Made by a program: the position numbers and the translations under genes. A DNA stretch of 64,000 bases from Endothia cerciana (Eukaryota > Ascomycota > Sordariomycetes > Diaporthales > Cryphonectriaceae): the NCBI GenBank assembly GCA_026119935.1, contig JALRMH010000077.1, positions 1 through 64,000 on the forward strand, read 5' to 3'. The notes under the pieces were generated by a model. The model was not told the origin of the DNA, did not search any database, and saw only the letters and a program-made list of their open reading frames with translations. Below are positions 45,786-57,469 of the stretch, one piece after another (within the stretch, counting starts at the first letter, position 1; the number at the start of each line of letters is the position of its first letter).

Positions 45786-47066
45786 ATGTCTTGTGAAACA
45801 CCTCCTAAGACCATGAAAACTGCATTGCTAACCAAAACTTACTGTAGGTGGGCTTTTCCAATTGTGCCTTGGTTCGAGCTTCTCACAGGATTTCTCAATG
45901 TCGTCTTTGTCTTCATCTACCTAGTATCCTTCTGGGTTTTATCTCCGCGCAACAGTGCCGCTTTCCTTCTAGAAAAAAGTGTCTCTCCAGGCTGGGACAA
46001 TTACTTTGTATCGTGGAACGTAGGTGTGTTGTCTCAGGTCCGGCTATTCGTTGGTAAGTTAAACTGCCAGCACCACTTTCACAACTTGCTCTGCCGAGTA
46101 GGTTAACACACCTAAAGGCTTCGAATGCATCATACACGTGGGCGAGGAGAGCAAGAGTCCGAGAATCACAGTGCCCAAGGCGATGTTCTGGTCCGTGGTT
46201 GCCATTGGTCTAGCGGTTTGATCATGATGTTCACTTTTCTGGCAAGCCTTTTTGTTATCTACGTGGCCCAATGAGAGGAGCTGCTAACGTGGCACTGATA
46301 CAGTTTTGTATGCCTTCGGATATTTCAATCATCATGAACTCTTCCAGTCCCCTCATCACGATCGTACAACACGCGACCGGATCCAGCACTATGGCCACAG
46401 TCCTAGCCGTTGGCCAGGTTGCTCTTGGCATCTCCTGCTCGATGTCAACCTTCTCGTCTGTCAGGTGAGCCTTACTAAAGTTCTTTCGTGGAGAGTGACC
46501 TGTGGGACAGGCATTTGACTTTATCGCGCAGCCTTTCCGTTGCAATCGCTAGCTTTTGTGTTTAGCCTCCTTACGTGGGCGTGGGCACGTGATGGTGGCC
46601 TTCCGTCCTATTTCAGCATTGTCGACGGGAAGCACCGCGTGCCGATCCGTGCCGTCTGGCTGACCTCGGCGAACTGCGTTGTGCTGGCCCTTCTGAACTT
46701 GGGGAGCGCGACTTACACGGCGTTGGGGGCTACACGTCGCTGGCTGTGATGGGCTTCTTTGTCAGCTACGCTATCATCATCTGCGTCGCCCTCTACGCTC
46801 GTCGTGTCGGGACGTTGAAGCTAGGAGAGTGCAACTTGGGACGATTAGGCTTGCCTATCAATGTGTTCGCGTTGGTATTCACCCTCTGGATGATCATCTG
46901 GATCCCCTTTCCCTCAAGAGTGCCTGTCACTGCGGCTAACATGAATTGGTCTCTTCCCGCATATGTCGTCGTGATGATCGTGGCAGTTACCATCTACCTG
47001 TTCAGAGGTATGGAATGGCAGGGCCCAAATAAGGCTGTGGTGGACATTGTTCTGCGCGAACGATAA
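45786..47066 (+). pseudogene. Choline/amino-acid permease (APC family), N-terminally truncated relic
   Basis: The plus-strand frame starts inside the protein: FPIVPWFELLTGFLNVVFVF is a membrane helix, followed by GWDNYFVSWNVGVLSQVRLF. A GT-AG intron (about 46052-46111) joins it to GFECIIHVGEESKSPRITVP and KAMFWSVV, the consensus loop of fungal choline/GABA-type permeases. A TGA at 46219 and frame changes follow. Later frames show ATGSSTMATVLAVGQVALGI, FSLLTWAWARDGGLPSYFS and the C-terminal helices with CNLGRLGLPINVFALVFTLW and VPVTAANMNW, ending at 47066. The first four or five helices are missing; a Copia end lies where they should begin. The protein would have been a plasma-membrane transporter. 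Confidence 0.75.
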
Positions 47067-48116
47067 GTGTGAGGAGGCGCGGAGTACTGGGACTATTCTG
47101 AGACAGCCTTTACACATCTGACTTCAGTTGCATTTTAACTACATACGTGCCTTACTTGTACATAGGGCGTGTATAAACCTTTATTCAGGAACTAGAGTCA
47201 CGAAAATCTGACTTGGGCTCATGAATCCTGCTTCCGTTTCTAGTGCCATGCGACGGGGCTTGTGAAGTAATGAGTACTGGGCCTGAGCCGCTCGTAGAGC
47301 AAGTGAGTCTTCTGCAATGGCTGCAACGGAATCCAAAGCTATGTATCTACCTTACATGCCTCTCACCCGCCTTAAATTGCCGCAATTATGCCATGTTCCT
47401 AACTTTATGAATTTGAAGTTTACACCTTAAACTTGTCACTGGTTAGAGTTACTTAATAAATTGAATTAGTTAACTGGTCAGCCAACTGGTCTGTCAGTCA
47501 ACCGGTCGGTCAGTCAACCGGCCAGTCAGTCTCCCAGTCAGTCAGTCTCCCAGTCACCCAGTCAGTCAGTTAACCAGTCGGCCAGTCATCTGGTTAGTCA
47601 GCCAGCCAGTTGGTCAGTCAACCAGTTGGCCAGTCAACCAATCAGTTAGTCAACCGGTAAGTCAGTCAGCTGCTTCATTAGTTAATCAATTTACCAGTTA
47701 ACTGGACAATTAGTTCATGAATCTGGGCTGTGATAGCCTTGGCAGCCTCACAGCTGTGGCGCTCGTGATAATTAAATCCACTGGCCCTGGAACGTCCCAA
47801 ATCAGCCCCAGGGCCCTGGATGTACGTACTCGTTCTCATCCAAATACGCCAGCACAGATGATGTGCAAGATTCCCTCAGCTCGTTGCTTGTCGACTTGTT
47901 CATGTCATTGCCTTCAACATCTGTCACAACTCGCTGCAAATTAATCGTTGATCTACGCAACGAAGGTAGATCACAGGAGGAGGACACAATTGGGTGAGAG
48001 GCATCGTCACCAAGATCCTGCAGGCGCCCGACGTCAAAACGTCCATGGGTACGGGACGCAATACGAGTCATGACAGTTCCTAAACCATTGAAATTCGGCT
48101 TTCTAGTAGGAACAAA
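47067..48116. other. Intergenic, with a minisatellite
   Basis: 47468-47712 is the repeat described separately. No gene recognised in the rest. Confidence 0.5.
47468..47712 (+). repeat. Minisatellite of CAGTCAACCGGT-type units
   Basis: About 245 bp of degenerate 8-12 bp units such as CAGTCAACCGGT, CAGTCAGT and CAGCCAACTGGT, with continuous variation and no coding frame. CAACTGGT/AACCGGTT make it locally self-complementary. Confidence 0.8.
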
Positions 48117-48504
48117 TTAACTGGTCTTCTTGGTCTGACCGCCCAACTTGTCCTGCACCGTCCCGCCCAGGCTGCCCTCGGTCGTGAACTGCTTGCCAAT
48201 GGCTCCCTCCTTATCGAAAGGACCGCCCACTTTTTGTGCCGTGCCGCCAAGGGCTCCGTCCTCTGTGATGTGAATGTCAGTCACATGTCATTCCAAGTCT
48301 GAGGGGGTCTCACGGATGCGAGGATCCGCATGTCTCAAGCAAGCGTGACCACTCACCGGTGAACTGCTTCCCAATCGCACCCTGGGCGTCAAGGACCTTG
48401 GGCTTCTCGACCGTTTCGGCACCAACGCCGGCGTTGGCTGGTGTTGTTGTCTGGCCTGACATGCCACCCGAGCCGCCGGGCCTGACGTTGTACTTCTCGG
48501 ACAT
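48117..48504 (-). CDS. Small glycine-rich hypothetical protein, two exons
   Basis: Exons 48357-48504 and 48117-48262 on the minus strand; the 94-bp intron (GTGAGT...CACAG) splits a Glu codon. The product is 97 aa. It starts MSEKYNVRPGGSGGMSGQT and contains GAIGKQFT twice, with GALGGTAQKVGGPFDKEG between them and SLGGTVQDKLGGQTKKTS at the end. There is no signal peptide or membrane segment. Repeated Gly/Gln/Lys blocks suggest a hydrophilic, flexible protein like fungal stress-related LEA-type or CsbD-like small proteins. Such small proteins are common in ascomycetes; the function is unknown to me. Divergently arranged with the Argonaute gene, 1.3 kb away. Confidence 0.75.
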
Positions 48505-49780
48505 TTTGAAGCTGAAGGTTGTGAAAAGCCTCGGGGTGTGATGCGAGATGCAGATGTTGGACCTTGTAGACAAGCGTTGGATATTGCCAGTGAGTAGTGA
48601 CGCGGACCTCATATCTTGAAATGTGACCAGCGGGGGGTGCACATTTATTTAACAGGGCAGAGAGCGACAAATGAAAATTGGAGCATCTTATATGCCTTGC
48701 ATTGGTGGTGAAGAATGACGCCAGCAACTCGGATGATCCGTTGACTTCAGCGGTCGCTGAATGAGGTCATTGTGACAGTGGCCTTGGGGGGTCCTGCGGG
48801 ATGATGCACACGGGCAGATCACCCGCTAGGAAACGCGGCTGGAGAAAGCAGCTAACACGCGGAACCTAAGCACACCTGCTAGGCCGTGTTCGTTCCAGGA
48901 CCCAACGAGACCCTTGTGAGTGGTGTCTTGATGAACCCTAGTTACTTGACGTGCGTCAATGGGCTCTCGTTGCTTGGCGTGCATACCGACACTGTCCAGA
49001 CACTTTCAACAACATCCAAGCATCAAGATGTGTCTCTGCACTCCCGATATGAGACAAAGCCAGACGCACGCAAAAGTTAAGCTTCCAGTATGGTCAGCTC
49101 CTCCACCATTGGCGGTGTAGATCAAGCAGATGAGAACGCGACGGTTGGACGAGTGCACGAACGCTTGCATGTGGACCTGGACTCACAAGCTGTCGGGCTG
49201 AGAGGGACGCGCACCGTACGCGCACTAATATTTCAACCCGACACCATTCCTGGCGGCTGTTGGTGTGTTCACCTCTTGAGGCTGAGACCCAACATCAGGG
49301 CAACAACACCTGTGCCGTTTGTCCACCTTTGTTGTCCACGCTTCAACTGCAGTCTTGCACTGCCTCTTGGGCCTCCCGCATGAGTGGCCAAGCCCAAACA
49401 CATGCAGCGATAGTGTTCACTGTGGGCAAAAAACCAACGCAAATTGGGCATCATCTCCTGTGCAAGCCATTCCAGAGCAGAGAAATCGTCTGTATTCAGG
49501 TACTTTGGCACAGTCATCCGCGTTGATACATAAGTATTAGAGGCATCTCACCTGGGGTACCGCATTGCCCAACACGGCCGGGGAACCTCGCGTTTTCCCC
49601 ATTGACGGTTTCGGCACACGCTCGTGGTAGCATCCAAGCACCCAATTTCCGCCATACTGCGTCGTGCCGTCAACTTTGTCCCCTCCACTTGACACATTTC
49701 GCGACACATACGCAGCACCACGTCTGACTGCCAAACGACGTGTCAGTCCCTGGACTGCATTCTATCTCTCCCTCAACGAA
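48505..49780. other. Intergenic region between divergent genes
   Basis: Normal composition, no gene recognised. Pyrimidine-rich sequence at 49760-49780 precedes the Argonaute ATG. Confidence 0.5.
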
Positions 49781-52700
49781 ATGGCGGATTCTGGACGTGG
49801 ACGAGGACGCGGCGGCGGCGGCCGTGGGTACTCCGGAGGAGCTGGTCAAGGCCGCGGTCGAGGAGGTCACGGTCAGGGCGGCTCTTTCCCTCCCGCCGGC
49901 GGTGGCTTCCGTGGTCGTGGCGGCGCACCTGCAGGACCTGCGCGCGTCTACTCGTGAGAGCCCCCCCCCCCCCCAGTGCCGGACCTTGAGAGTCGCGATT
50001 AACCTCCCTGATCAGTGGTCGCAACAACAAGGCACCTCCACCCGATGCCAGGGTTGAACTCGTCGAGAATGCACGGCAGAAGGCTCGCGGCTCTGGTCTC
50101 GGCGCGAGCTCCCTCAGCCTCGACCTGGTCACTCCGGTCCGCCCCGCCTACGGCACCGGAGGCAAGCCGATCACAGTCTGGGCGAACTACGTCGAGATGA
50201 TCCCCCAGTCGGATTTGGTCCTCTACTCCTACGACGTCTCGGCCATCGAGCCCCAAGTGGCCGGCAAGAAGCGGACACAGGTGATCCGCCTCATGTTGGA
50301 GGAGGCCTTCCCACAGGAGCAGGCCGACATCGTCTCTGACTTCCGATCCACGCTCATCTCCCGCAAGCAGCTGCCCTTCGAAGGTGACGAATTCCTCGTC
50401 AGAGTCACATATCGTGCGGAAAATGAAGACGAGCCGACGCTGCGTGCCACCACCTACGCCGTCACAATCAAGTTGACCAAGACGCTGCTCGTGTCTGACC
50501 TGGTCTCCCACATCACCTCTACCGACCTGACGGCCTCCTACGACAGAAGCATGGACGTCATCCAGGCCCTCAACATCTTCTTGAAACACTATGCGAAATC
50601 GGCAGACAACCTCGCCACGATCGGTTCCAGCAAGACTTTCTCCATGAGCGCCGATGCTGCAACTTGGGACTTGGGGAGTGGCCTGAAGGCTCTGCGAGGC
50701 TTCTTCACCAGCGTTCGAGCTGCCACCAACCGCATACTGGTCAACATCAACGTCAGCCACGGTGTCTTTTACCAAGACGCTCTTCTCACCGGCCTCATCA
50801 GCGCCTTCATGTCCAATAGGTCCCACAATTTGTACTCTCTTCAGAAATTCCTGAAGAAGCTGCGAGTTCGTCTCACCCACCTCAAGCCCAAGAAGAACAA
50901 GAAGGGCAAGGAGACATTCCGCATCAAGACCATCTTCGGACTCGCCGACAAGCGGGATGGGCGCGATCTGCCCCACCCGTCTCAGGTCGACTCGTTCGCT
51001 GCGGGACCGAAGAAGGTCAGGTTCTGGTTGGAGGAGAGACCTCCAGCAGCCGTTTCGACGCAACCTGTCCCCGGGGCGACCCCCAAAAAGGGCGGCGGCA
51101 AGCGTGGCAAGGGCAACGCCAAGGGCGCCTCAGCTGGCCCACCTGTGGCATCTCCTGCTGCGGCCGGGTCTGGGGCAGGGCGATATATCAGTGTTTTCGA
51201 CTACTTCCGGACCACCTACCCGGGATATACTCTCGACGAGAAGTACCCAGTCGTCAATGTCGGTACCACAGCAAACCCTTCCTATCTCCCGGCCGAGGTC
51301 TGCGTTGTACTGGCTGGTCAGAATTCCATGTCGAAACTTGACCCCGCCCAGACAGGCAACATGATCAACTTTGCGGTCCGCGGACCCGCAGACAACGCCC
51401 TGTCAATCGTGCAGCACGGTCTGCAGACTTCTGGTCTGTCGTCTGGAAACCCCCTGTTGGTGAGCCTTCCTTCCTGTATCTGCACTACAAGTCGCCTCTT
51501 CTTGTTCCTCTGGGTACTCTACTAACGCCTGTCATGCAGGCACGTTTTGGTATCGAGATTGGTGACGACTTGATATCGGTTCCCGCTCGCGTACTGCCTG
51601 AGCCGAAAGTGCTCTACAGAGAGAACGCCTCCGTTGTCGTCAGCTCTGGAAGCTGGAATCTCGCCAAGGTTCGTTTTAGCAAGCCCGGCAATCTGAAGCG
51701 ATGGTCCTCTCTCGCGGTCGAGCTCAACGGGCAGCCTCACCCCAATGACATGCAGAGGTTGCCGGAGACCATCAGAGCATTCACCGCCGCTCTGACAAAG
51801 AACGGCGTGATCGTATCGCCGCCGTTGCCTGGTCAGAAGGTGTCCCTGAAACGTCCTGAAGACGCTGCGCTTGAGGCAATGTTCAAGGGTGCCGTAGATC
51901 GGGGCAAGCTGGACCTTCTACTGGTCGTCCTCCCCGATGAGAACACTGCGCTTTACAACTACGTGAAGTACCTGGGCGACATCAAGTATGGGATCCAGTA
52001 TGTACAAGCTTCTCTTTCGCTCCCTGAACGTTTTCATCGAACCTGTTCGCTCGTCTCCCTGTGTCACTATACCGTTCGCAAACTTGTCTGGCAGGTACTT
52101 CGTGCTGACACTTGGTCAATTAGGACTGTCTGTGTAGTGGCTTCCAAGTTCCTCAAGGAACGCGGCCAAGAGATGTATTTCGCCAATGTAGGTACATTTA
52201 TTTTTGCACTTTTAGGTTATGAATCCATACCTTACGGAGCTGGATTAACAATCAATGGCATGAACTTAGGTCGCTCACAAATTCAACCTCAAGGCGGGCG
52301 GCCACAACCAGCGGGTCGAGAACGGTCCCCTCTCCTTCATCATGGACGGAGAAACCATGATCATTGGGATCGATGTCACCCATCCTTCCGCCATGTCATC
52401 GTCAACCGCCCCGTCCGTAGCGGCTCTAGTGGCTTCCATTGACCGGGAGCTCAGCCAACTCCCGGGTGTTCTCAGCATTCAGGGTGAGGCGCGCCAGGAG
52501 ATGGTCTCGGATCTCTGCAGAATGATGAAAGACGTGTTGCGGAACTGGAAGTCGCTTGGCAAACATGCCTCCTTTCCGAAGAACATCATCATCTACCGAG
52601 ACGGCGTCTCGGAGGGTCAGTACGCTCAAGTGCTCAACATCGAAGTCCCCCTCATCCGTGAAGCGTGCCGGGACCTCTACCCGCCCGAAGACACCAAGAA

Positions 52701-53205
52701 GGGCATCCCACGACTGACGGTAGCGATTGTTGGTAAACGCCATAACACGCGCTTTTATCCCGTGAAGCCCGAGGACGCCGACAAGAATGGCAACTGCCGG
52801 CCCGGGACGGTCGTCGACCGCGGTGTCACCGAGGAGGGCGTCTGGGACCTGTTCATGCACTCGCACGCCGCCATCAAGGGCACGGGCCGCCCCGCCCACT
52901 ACTTCGTCCTCCTGGACGAGGTGTTCCGCCACAGGCCGCAGCGGCACCCGCGGCCGGCCGACGAGTTCGAGCGCATGACGCAGGCCATGTGCTACGTCTA
53001 CGGCCGCGCCACCAAGGCCGTGAGCTACTGCACGCCCGCGTACTACGCCGACCGGCTGTGCGACCGTGCGCGTCGGTACCTGGCCGACGTGTATGATGGG
53101 ACCAGCGACGGGGCGAGTACCGCCGGCGGCAGCACGGCGGGCACGGACAACGCTGCGCGCATTGAGATTCACGAGAGGCTGAAGAACACCATGTTTTACA
53201 TCTAG
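49781..53205 (+). CDS. ago: Argonaute (QDE-2/Ago1-type), five exons
   Basis: Exons 49781-49953, 50016-51459, 51540-51997, 52124-52187 and 52270-53205 sum to 3075 nt (1024 aa), all introns GT-AG and phases consistent. The N-terminal 60 residues are RGG/Gly-rich (GRGRGRGGGGRGYSGG). The N domain follows (PARPAYGTGGKPITVWANY-like region; ANYVEMIPQSDLVLYSYDV), then a long linker with a Lys/Gly/Ala-rich insert (KKGGGKRGKGNAKG), PAZ around residues 400-490 (YISVFDYFRTTYPGYTLDEK), MID, and PIWI from about 730 (MIIGIDVTHPS). Catalytic residues are Asp748 (GIDVTHPS), Glu790 (RQEMVSDL), Asp824 (YRDGVSEGQY) and Asp974 (PAYYADRLC): the D-E-D-D form, compatible with slicing. It binds small RNAs and directs silencing of homologous transcripts. 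No RIP damage. Start: the first ATG in frame with the RGG tract. Confidence 0.92.
49954..50015 (+). other. Argonaute intron 1 with a C14 run
   Basis: 62 bp, GTGAGA...ATCAG, branch-like ATTAAC 22 bases before the end, with C14 at 49961-49974. Removing it joins RVYS to GRNNKAPPPDARVE in frame. Confidence 0.8.
51998..52123 (+). other. Argonaute intron 3, 126 bp, free of stops
   Basis: GTATGT...AATTAG. Splicing gives KYGIQTVCVVASKFL, the conserved MID wording. The intron is a multiple of three and contains no in-frame stop, so a retained form would add 42 residues. A second acceptor (GGCAG at 52094) would shift the frame. Confidence 0.8.
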
Positions 53206-54757
53206 AGGAAAGTCATCTTGGGATTGTTTTCGTCTCGGGCTTGCTTTCGGGATAATTAGGGTAAGGCGATGGGGATCTCGTCCTGTCGCCTTCGGTACGT
53301 GTGCGGTGAGACCAATTGTACCTCTGGCTCACAAAGCCTGCGTACCAGTGCGCGTATTTTTCCAGCCTGGAGCTCCTGTGGGTTTCAGGATTGGCACAAC
53401 TTATGATTAACGATTTTTGGGCTTCAGCGCTGTGTTGTGTTTGGGTCTATAGGCTTTGGATCTTGGCAGCATGGCCAACAGTTTGTTAGAAAGCTTTCAG
53501 GATATCAACGAATACCTACTTCACATCACAGATGCTTAACGCTAAAGTTGCTTTGGATCAACCACTCGTAATACGAGTAGATTCTCTCGGGCATGACTTT
53601 AGCTCTAGTCTGTTCTCATTGCTACCTCGCTAGTCCCAAAAGTTTTGACTCTCATCGTTTGTTCTGCCATGACGTGCTCGGCCCTGTTCCTCGTGGCGTG
53701 TCTCTGTACGGCGGGTCTTGACGGATATTGACTTGATCACGTGGCGCAGGTGAATTATACGGCTGCCGGCCATTAGATTGGCCTTGTTATGCAGCAGTTT
53801 GTGAAGGCGAAAATATTTTTAGAATTTGCCGAGAGGCCAGCACGATCTTGAAGTCCGGACACGAAGGAGCTGCGGGTGGTCTGGAAGAACGCGGTGGAAT
53901 GGCATGGCGTTGAGAATCCGCGCATAGCTTACACATATAGTTTGAGCCCCCGTTCTTTCGCATTGGGTGACTTTGAGGATGTACATGACCAAGCAAAAAA
54001 TGCCGACTCAACTGGTACCGAGATGAAATACTATACAGGGAAGGGGCCCGTGTTTTGTATGGAGATTCTACCTAGGCAGCCAGATGAACATCGGGTTCCT
54101 GTACCAGCTACTTGTTGATACATCCCCCGTCTCTCCCATCCACTAGCTGCATGTGTATAATTAATATCAATTGTAAAGGCTTTTACAACGTTTGAAACGC
54201 CAGGAATAAGGTGAGCAGTTTGCTGCATAACATATTTCAATGGCGAGGTTTGCAAGCACCACATTGAGTTGACGAAGATAGATCTCGTGATGTTTGACTG
54301 ATTATCATTAGTAGCGTTATGCAATCTGTACCGGACGGCTAGGAGGAAGGGGTATATACTGTGCATATGTGAGGTAAGCGGTAAGCAGTAAGGTGCGATA
54401 TCACGCCCCATACCCCTTCCGATTCCCAAGCCGAGTTCCCGTTGGAAGTTCAGCGCGGGAAAGGGCAATAGAGCATCTTTTCGGAAAACGAACGTCATTC
54501 TCAAAAGCACGGACGAAGGACTGCAATATACAGCATTGGAAATATTGCGAGAAGAGATACCTAGGTATTTACATGAGATCTCTAATCAAATATTCATACA
54601 CCCAGATGACAACGGCTCCCAGACATATTTACATCTCCTGGGTCTCCAATATGTACAACACAAGATTGAACATCAATACACCGGTTGTGTGTTACACACG
54701 GTCACTATCAGCCGCTGACTGTGCATCCCCTCTCTAGTGACCTGACCTCTCCGCCAC
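53206..54757. other. Intergenic sequence
   Basis: No gene recognised. Open frames on both strands overlap without family features. Confidence 0.4.
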
Positions 54758-55096
54758 CTAGAAGAAAGACCCCGTCAGGGCCTCCACGAAGCCCTGGCCA
54801 ACAAGTTTGTGGATAGCCTGGCCGGGGTGGTAATTGTCGTACCACACGCAGGAGGTGCCGTCGGCATTGGCGCAGGTGATGTCGCTCTCGAGGCCGTACG
54901 AGGTAGGGTCATTAAAGACCTGCTCAAAGTACGACGTCGTGTTGAAGACCTGGCCGAGGGTGATATCCGAATTGGTGGTTTTAAAGTCCGCCATGCTGCT
55001 TACGAGCTTCGAGTTATAGGAATTCAGGTTGGCGATGAGGCCCGACAGGTCAGTCTCGGAGCTTCGAGAGAGCTGAAAATACTGATCAACGACCAT
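54758..55096 (-). pseudogene. C-terminal fragment of a GDSL/SGNH esterase (CE16-like)
   Basis: The open frame of 112 codons on the minus strand contains ADFKTTNSDITLGQVFNTT and ends with SCVWYDNYHPGQAIHKLVGQ. The Asp-x-x-His of WYDNYHPG is the catalytic Asp/His end of the SGNH hydrolase fold, as in fungal acetylesterase-type GDSL enzymes. The family is about 300 residues or more; the GDS block, oxyanion Gly/Asn blocks and signal peptide are not seen upstream. Either a truncated gene or the last exon of one whose 5' part is lost. Confidence 0.55.
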
Positions 55097-57083
55097 ACAA
55101 GGTTGTGATTCGCAACGGGAAGCAGCTCCGACCTCATACCCAGTTGGCGGCGAAATTGATTAATTCATCCAAGCCCAGGTATTCGGTTTGCATTTCATCG
55201 CGGCCTTGGAACTTCTCAACCCGTGGATCTTCTAAGTTGGAAATTTACCGGTTTCTTACGTACATTCGAGCCGAATTCATGCTTTGGCAAATATCTATCT
55301 TTGGTTTTCTCGCGATACAACACCGTTTTGGCGTGTAAGGTGCTGGCGATTGTGCTATGCGCGCAGGCTCCTCCGCGAGCCCCTGTTTCGAACAACACTG
55401 GGCCGAGACTCGCCGCTCCACTCTGCCCACCGCTCGTGATATCTGGTCCGAAGGATACTCTAGATGAGCAGCCAGATTGTATGAGGTGTGCCAGCGTGTC
55501 CTCCTTCTCAATTTGACGTGCGGCTCTGGTACTCATCTCCACGCATCCCTTGTCAGAAAAGAGGGAGCGATAGGTGTTGTGTGACAACTTTGTGCTGCAG
55601 AATGACCAACGGAGGGGATACTTTCGGTATGCTCGCTGCATGCGAAGCTTTCAATACTGTAGGAGACTCTAACACTAAATATTAGGCTCGGCATAGGAGT
55701 AAGTGACCATTTGAGGAGAAGCTGCATGAACCTCTGTCGGAAAGTATGAATGTCATGCAGACTCACCATTTTTGGTTTCGCACTACGTCGCTACGCCTGT
55801 ATTGTTCTGCATAATACCCCATGCGTATCTGGTGGTTCCAGGTCTAAGCATTCTGTAGCCACTCGGTTCAGAGCTGGGGACGCAAATAGCACGCCGGATA
55901 CAGAGGCTGTCAAGAATGGTCTTCATGCCCAAATTTTGAGCCTGTGCAGATTTTCCATGTTTAGGGTAGGCAGTTACTCAGATGCCACATCATGGCGACT
56001 TGCTGGTATGCAGGCGTTAGTGGCGCTTACGAATGTCCAGAACTAGACAAGTGAGACTGCTTTCCCGAGCTACCTAGGCACTTTCTTCCTTCAGACGGCT
56101 CGTTGGAGAAGATATCCTCTGATTGAGGACAAAGTGGTGGTGGTATCCAGTCTCCTCGAAGAAACTGCAAAGAATCCGCGGATAGCCTCTGAGTGTGCGG
56201 TCCTTTACCGGTCTCGTTGTGACGATGCACCACTTTCAAGGATTCAAAACCTGCAAGAACCCTGCTGAAAACACAACGGCTGGCGAAGCGGAAGAGGGAG
56301 AGTCTCTGGCAACCAAACGGCCAAAGCTTCTCCCTTGAGAGTCTACAGCCCTACAATGCTACCCTTGCAAGGGGGCCTGTGGGGAGGATGAGTTCGCCGC
56401 GCGCCTGCGGCGCTGTAATGCTTCCGGCCACGACACCTGTGCCAGAAATGTTGCAACAACGTGCCAGGTCCCAGGCACCTGGCTTTATGGTATCCCCAGA
56501 TTTTTATTGGCTTGTGCGCCTCTTGAACTAGAACCCGACCCGCTGGTCGTGTAGACGGGGCCCCTTGGGGTTTAGAGTTTGCAAGGCGCTTGGACAATCT
56601 TAGTTCGCGTGGAACGATGCTGCGCGGCCAAGCTTCTCGCACTTGTAGGAAACATTGGACTAGGCATTCGGGATGATTTGAGGGAGCATGGATACAATTT
56701 AGGGCAGAGGACAGGATGATTTAGGGGAGCACATATACAATTTAAGGCAGAAATTTGAGATGATGTTTCGGACGACTGGTCCAACTCCGTACCCACGGGT
56801 ATATACAGTAAAGCGACTGTCGACTTGCCACAATTTGAAACACTCAGCCGAAGTTTTGAGGCGCCCTCGTCAGCGACCTCGTGAGCCATTGCAGGCATGG
56901 TACGGATACATTTTAGTGACCAGCCCGCCGTCATTTATCATTTGGTGCTTTGCAATCCCTATTTTTCAAATCCAGAATGCGAAATTTCGTTCCTGTCAAC
57001 GGATGTCGATTACCCGGAGCGTATTGATTCATCGTTTGTCGAATGCGGCAATACTACAGCTCTTTTCCCTTTTGATTCCAATC
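55097..57083. other. Intergenic sequence, no gene recognised
   Basis: Many overlapping short frames, none with a recognisable motif; normal base composition. Confidence 0.4.
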
Positions 57084-57400
57084 ATGAAATATTGGTTCAC
57101 ACTCGTCGTCCTCCTACTCCAGAGTCTAGCGGTGGCGAGTCTACCCATCTGGCTTGAGAAGCGGTTCCCAGCAAACCCCTTCGCGAATGCCTTGAACGGG
57201 GCCAAGGGCGCGGGCGTTGGAGGCGCGGCGAACCAGAAGTCGGCTGTGACGCAAGCGGCAAACTCTTTTGCCCAAGATGTCGCGGTAGTGTCTTCATCTC
57301 TCAATGGCAGTAAGTGCTTCTACCTTTTGATAAGACGTGCACTGAGTGTAGACACTGATATGATACATCACCTCGGATAGTGGGCCAATCGACGGACCAG
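57084..57400 (+). pseudogene. Small secreted protein, truncated after the first intron
   Basis: The ATG at 57084 opens a signal peptide, MKYWFTLVVLLLQSLAVAS, with a likely cleavage after AVAS. A mature part follows with RFPANPFANALNGAKGAG and SAVTQAANSFAQDVAVVSSS. A GT-AG intron (57310-57380) joins LNG to MGQSTDQG in phase. After about 57397 the similarity to a small secreted protein is lost; the sequence there looks coding on the minus strand instead. The gene was probably cut by a rearrangement. It would have been an extracellular protein of unknown function. Confidence 0.5.
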
Positions 57401-57469
57401 GGTGCTTGGTACATGGCTATCTGCGCTGTCTTTGTGGAAAATTCAATTCAAGAAGCCGTGTACGTTTTC

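Noticed and set aside
49999..51063. Long minus-strand open frame (354 codons)
   Set aside because: A shadow of the Argonaute exon; its residues mirror the GC-rich codons of the sense strand.
52426..53172. Minus-strand open frame of 248 codons
   Set aside because: Antisense shadow of the PIWI-coding exon.
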